DNA from: Kiritimatiellota bacterium
GTDB taxonomy: Bacteria > Verrucomicrobiota > Kiritimatiellia > JAAZAB01
Assembly (NCBI GenBank): GCA_008636095.1
Contig: VSJD01000269.1
Span: 1 to 10,000 of the forward strand
DNA: 10,000 nt
Direction: 5' to 3'
Position 1 is the stretch's first letter. Each line of letters begins with the position of its first letter. The notes under the pieces were generated by a model, which was not told where the DNA came from, searched no databases, and saw only the letters and a list, made by a program, of their open reading frames with translations. Shown one piece after another: positions 7,335 to 10,000 of the stretch. A program made the translations under genes and the position numbers.

Positions 7335-8072
7335 ACTCTTGACCTCTTCTTTTACGATGGTTCCCGGCACCTTGGAAAAACTGGATAACACTTCCAGCTC
7401 CACGCCGTATTTCTTGGCAAACTCGACCGACCGCGACACAAGCACCTTGGCGCCCAGACTGGCCAGTTCGAGCATCTCATCATACGCGATTTCGTCCAGC
7501 TTGCAGGCCTTTTTAACGATGCGCGGATCAGCCGAATAGACACCTTCGACGTCGGTAAAAATCTGGCACCGGTCGGCCTTCAACGCGGCGGCCAAAGCCA
7601 CGGCAGTGGTATCGGAACCGCCCCGCCCGAGTGTCGCAATATCGTGCTCCGGCGTCTGTCCCTGAAATCCGGCCACGATCACAATTTGACCGGCCTTCAA
7701 ATGCTTCCAGACCCGCCGGGGATTAATTCCCATGATCTTGGCCTTGCGATGCATGGCATCGGTAAAAATCCCGGCCTGGGGACCGGTCAGTGAAACAGCG
7801 TCCGCCCCCATGGCATGCAACGCCATCGCCAGTATAGCCACGGACACCTGCTCGCCCGTGGACATGAGCATGTCCATTTCCCGATCGCTGGGCGTAGCGG
7901 TGATCTGATGCGCCAACTTGATCAGGTCATCCGTGGTATCCCCCATCGCGCTGACAATCACCACGACCTGATGCCCGCCCTGGTGGGTTTCCAGAACCCG
8001 GGAAGCTACGCGCCGGATACAGGCTGCGTCCGCCACCGAGCTGCCGCCAAATTTCTGAACGATCAATCCCAT
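6807..8072 (-). CDS. lysC: Aspartate kinase (alpha subunit) with C-terminal ACT domains
   Basis: A 421-residue aspartokinase that phosphorylates aspartate as the first committed step to lysine, methionine, threonine and, via threonine, isoleucine. The kinase domain shows KFGGSSV (7-13), GRGGSDTTAVALAAALKAD (149-167) and FTDVEGVYSADPR (172-184). Two ACT domains follow, beginning near residues 262 and 341, with HPGVAAQLF and HSGVAFQMF as their ligand-binding helices. These normally mediate lysine and/or threonine feedback. I chose the ATG at 8070-8072 because it gives the canonical N-terminus and has AGGAAG 6 bases upstream. The open frame continues about 80 codons further upstream, but that part is out-of-frame hom sequence. 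The last 18 or so residues form a strongly basic tail that extends beyond the ACT fold. The gene starts 34 bases after hom and ends 16 bases before cimA, so the three are probably cotranscribed. Confidence 0.95.
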   Translation of the reverse strand: MGLIVQKFGGSSVADAACIRRVASRVLETHQGGHQVVVIVSAMGDTTDDLIKLAHQITATPSDREMDMLMSTGEQVSVAILAMALHAMGADAVSLTGPQAGIFTDAMHRKAKIMGINPRRVWKHLKAGQIVIVAGFQGQTPEHDIATLGRGGSDTTAVALAAALKADRCQIFTDVEGVYSADPRIVKKACKLDEIAYDEMLELASLGAKVLVSRSVEFAKKYGVELEVLSSFSKVPGTIVKEEVKSMEDIVVRGVSADKDEVKITLAGVPDHPGVAAQLFKDLAGASINIDMIVQNISAQGITDISFTVPEEDLAKTRRVMQTAAKGVGVQAVNVDADIAKVSIVGVGMRGHSGVAFQMFKTLAEQGINILMISTSEIKISVIVRKALADKAMIALHKAFRLDKSRVARGKSAVKAKVRRK

Positions 8073-8106
8073 ATTTGACTTCCTGCCTGGTTTGATTACC
8101 CCGGGG

Positions 8107-9402
<1,296 letters not shown>

Positions 9403-9421
9403 TCAGATTTCTTCCTGGCCG

Positions 9422-9444
9422 TTACCCCAGCCGGTAATGGCTGA
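9422..9444 (-). promoter_or_regulatory. Two mutually exclusive hairpins just before the hom ribosome binding site
   Basis: On the minus strand, CAGCC (9440-9444) can pair with GGCTG (9429-9433). Alternatively TTACC (9433-9437) can pair with GGTAA (9422-9426). The two stems share position 9433 and overlap in loop and stem, so only one can form at a time. They end about 6 bases before the AGGAAGAA ribosome binding site of hom. A switch function is only a possibility because both stems are 5 bp. Confidence 0.3.
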
Positions 9445-9465
9445 AAAACGGTGTAAAACTCAATA

Positions 9466-9493
9466 AAAATAGCAGTTCACCCGTGGCTTGCAA
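9466..9493 (-). promoter_or_regulatory. Possible sigma-70-like promoter for hom
   Basis: On the minus strand, TTGCAA (9493-9488) and TATTTT (9471-9466) are separated by 16 bases. Each matches four of six consensus positions. It lies about 65 bases upstream of the hom start, at the edge of an AT-rich stretch. The match is weak and the bacterium's sigma factor preference is unknown. Confidence 0.25.
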
Positions 9494-9567
9494 GCGAAAT
9501 AACAGCCATGCTTGTCGGGCCGGACGACGGCCTGCCCGCAGAAGTTTACCCGCCGGGAGTTCACCCG
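9474..9567. repeat. Three direct copies of a 10-bp motif
   Basis: AGTTCACCCG occurs at 9474-9483 and 9558-9567, and with one change (AGTTTACCCG) at 9543-9552. The latter two start 15 bases apart. The copies flank or lie within the GC-rich block upstream of hom. They could be protein-binding sites or internal repeats of a structured RNA or repeat element. Confidence 0.5.
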
Positions 9568-9654
9568 CCTCCGGGGAGGGGCGGCGCCGAAGGCGACCAG
9601 GGCCTTGGAGAAGGTGGGATGGCAGGCGGCAGGCACCTCAGACTTTGAATCGTC

Positions 9655-9675
9655 AAAAACGAGCGGGGCACGCTC
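9655..9675 (-). terminator. Terminator-like hairpin downstream of the TPR gene
   Basis: On the minus strand, a 5-bp all-strong stem, GAGCG (9675-9671) with CGCTC (9665-9661), encloses a 5-base loop and is followed by G and then five T. It lies about 30 bases beyond the short ORF that follows the TPR gene. It is a plausible intrinsic terminator isolating that operon from hom. Alternatively it could act as an attenuator if transcription continues into hom. Confidence 0.45.
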
Positions 9676-9705
9676 CAGCCTGTTTTATTATCTTTACAGG
9701 CAATA

Positions 9706-9798
9706 TTAACGCACGGGGGTCCAGTCCGACCCGCCCCAAACACCACCGTCGTTGAGAATTAATCCGTTTACCAACGAGTAGATGTAACGTGACTTCAT
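9706..9798 (-). CDS. Short 30-codon ORF overlapping the end of the TPR gene
   Basis: An ATG (9796-9798) overlaps the stop codon of the upstream TPR-like gene as ATGA and opens a 30-codon frame ending in TAA. It begins MKSRYIYSLVNG and ends GGSDWTPVR. A weak AGG lies about 9 bases upstream. I do not recognise the peptide. It is not rich in threonine or isoleucine codons, so it is not an obvious leader peptide for hom. Its last third lies in a stem-forming segment (GGGTC/GACCC at 9717-9732). It may be a real coupled small protein, a gene remnant or a chance frame. Confidence 0.3.
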   Translation of the reverse strand: MKSRYIYSLVNGLILNDGGVWGGSDWTPVR

Positions 9799-10000
9799 GG
9801 AATGATACCTACGTTGCGTAATAGGGCGTTCGTTGGAGCCGTTCCTCCCACGCCGTCCGGAACCGGCTGGCCGGTAAAATGCGTCAGTGCAGTCTGGGTC
9901 TGTTTCAGAGCGCCACGGGCGGTGTCATAATTGGGGTTAAACTCCAGCGCCTTTTCCAGCAGAACATAAGCCTGGTTCAGATGGGAACGAGCGTCGGACG
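9795..10000 (-). CDS. TPR-like protein, C-terminal fragment, runs off the right edge
   Basis: The last 67 codons of a gene entering from the right are visible. The fragment contains HLNQAYVLLEKALEFNPNYD, which fits a tetratricopeptide repeat helix pair (A..LLEKALEFNPNY). ALKQTQTALTHF follows, and then a flexible Gly/Pro-rich tail ends in NVGIIP. TPRs are protein-protein interaction scaffolds, and the partner or enzymatic role cannot be read from this fragment. Codon use resembles the neighbouring genes. The stop is TGA at 9795-9797. With only one repeat visible, the family call is moderate, though the reading frame itself is convincing. Confidence 0.6.
   Translation of the reverse strand, partial: SDARSHLNQAYVLLEKALEFNPNYDTARGALKQTQTALTHFTGQPVPDGVGGTAPTNALLRNVGIIP

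Larger units (their letters stand above)
9403..9705. other. Gene-free, structured GC-rich region upstream of hom
   Basis: This roughly 300-bp stretch has no convincing gene. An AT-rich part near hom (about 9446-9473) gives way to a very GC-rich block (about 9516-9635) and then AT-rich sequence again (about 9640-9705). Read on the minus strand, it can form several hairpins. One is GCCTGT/ACAGGC at 9678-9701. Another is the terminator-like stem at 9661-9675. A third is CGCC-TTC-GGCG near 9587. A fourth is CCGCC..GGCGG near 9566-9585, and a fifth is GGCCG/CGGCC near 9519-9533. Three copies of a 10-base motif occur. Open frames on both strands here are short, proline/arginine-rich and lack ribosome binding sites, as expected for GC-rich noncoding DNA. 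It could be a 5' leader, a small RNA or a copy of an intergenic repeat. Confidence 0.55.

Noticed and set aside
9483..9755. Plus- and minus-strand open frames of 60-90 codons in the GC-rich region upstream of hom
   Set aside because: They overlap each other in several frames, are Arg/Pro/Ser-rich, and lack ribosome binding sites and recognisable motifs. They are best explained by GC-rich noncoding DNA.
9403..9798. Threonine/isoleucine attenuator leader peptide for hom
   Set aside because: The only coupled short ORF (9706-9798) has one threonine and few isoleucine codons, and it ends about 300 bases from hom.

Overview
All convincing genes in this window lie on the minus strand, so the gene order below runs from high to low coordinates. 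The sequence is moderately GC-rich. It combines a soluble cytoplasmic NAD(P)-linked [NiFe] hydrogenase with amino-acid synthesis and tRNA-charging genes, which points to an anaerobic or facultatively anaerobic bacterium. The bacterial-type valyl-tRNA synthetase and the consistent Shine-Dalgarno sequences argue against an archaeon. The small repeat-rich intergenic regions would fit an environmental PVC-type or candidate-phylum genome, but no marker here fixes the phylum.

Region by region: at the right edge is the C-terminal end of a TPR-like protein (9795-10000). A 30-codon ORF overlaps its stop codon (9706-9798). Next is about 300 bp of structured, GC-rich, probably noncoding DNA (9403-9705) with a terminator-like hairpin. 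Then comes a tight cluster hom - lysC - cimA (9402 to 5186). Homoserine dehydrogenase and aspartokinase supply the aspartate-family route to threonine, and citramalate synthase supplies the threonine-independent pyruvate route to 2-oxobutyrate and isoleucine. lysC carries a well-placed internal start that should give a separate regulatory beta subunit.

Between cimA and valS is a 218-bp spacer made largely of small repeats. It holds a 7-bp tandem repeat that supplies the cimA stop codon, a 16-bp perfect palindrome, an 82-bp near-palindrome, and a short GC-rich hairpin just upstream of valS. The valS gene (2283-4967) is complete. After a 225-bp spacer, a translationally coupled operon begins: hydB (1032-2057), hydG (184-1032) and the start of hydD (187 to the left edge). 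These are the beta, gamma and delta subunits of a group 3b (sulfhydrogenase-type) [NiFe] hydrogenase. The catalytic alpha subunit should lie just beyond position 1.

The protein-coding content is conventional. The less expected signals are the intergenic repeats and palindromes, the structured region upstream of hom, and the internal lysC start. I see no clear new multi-gene system.
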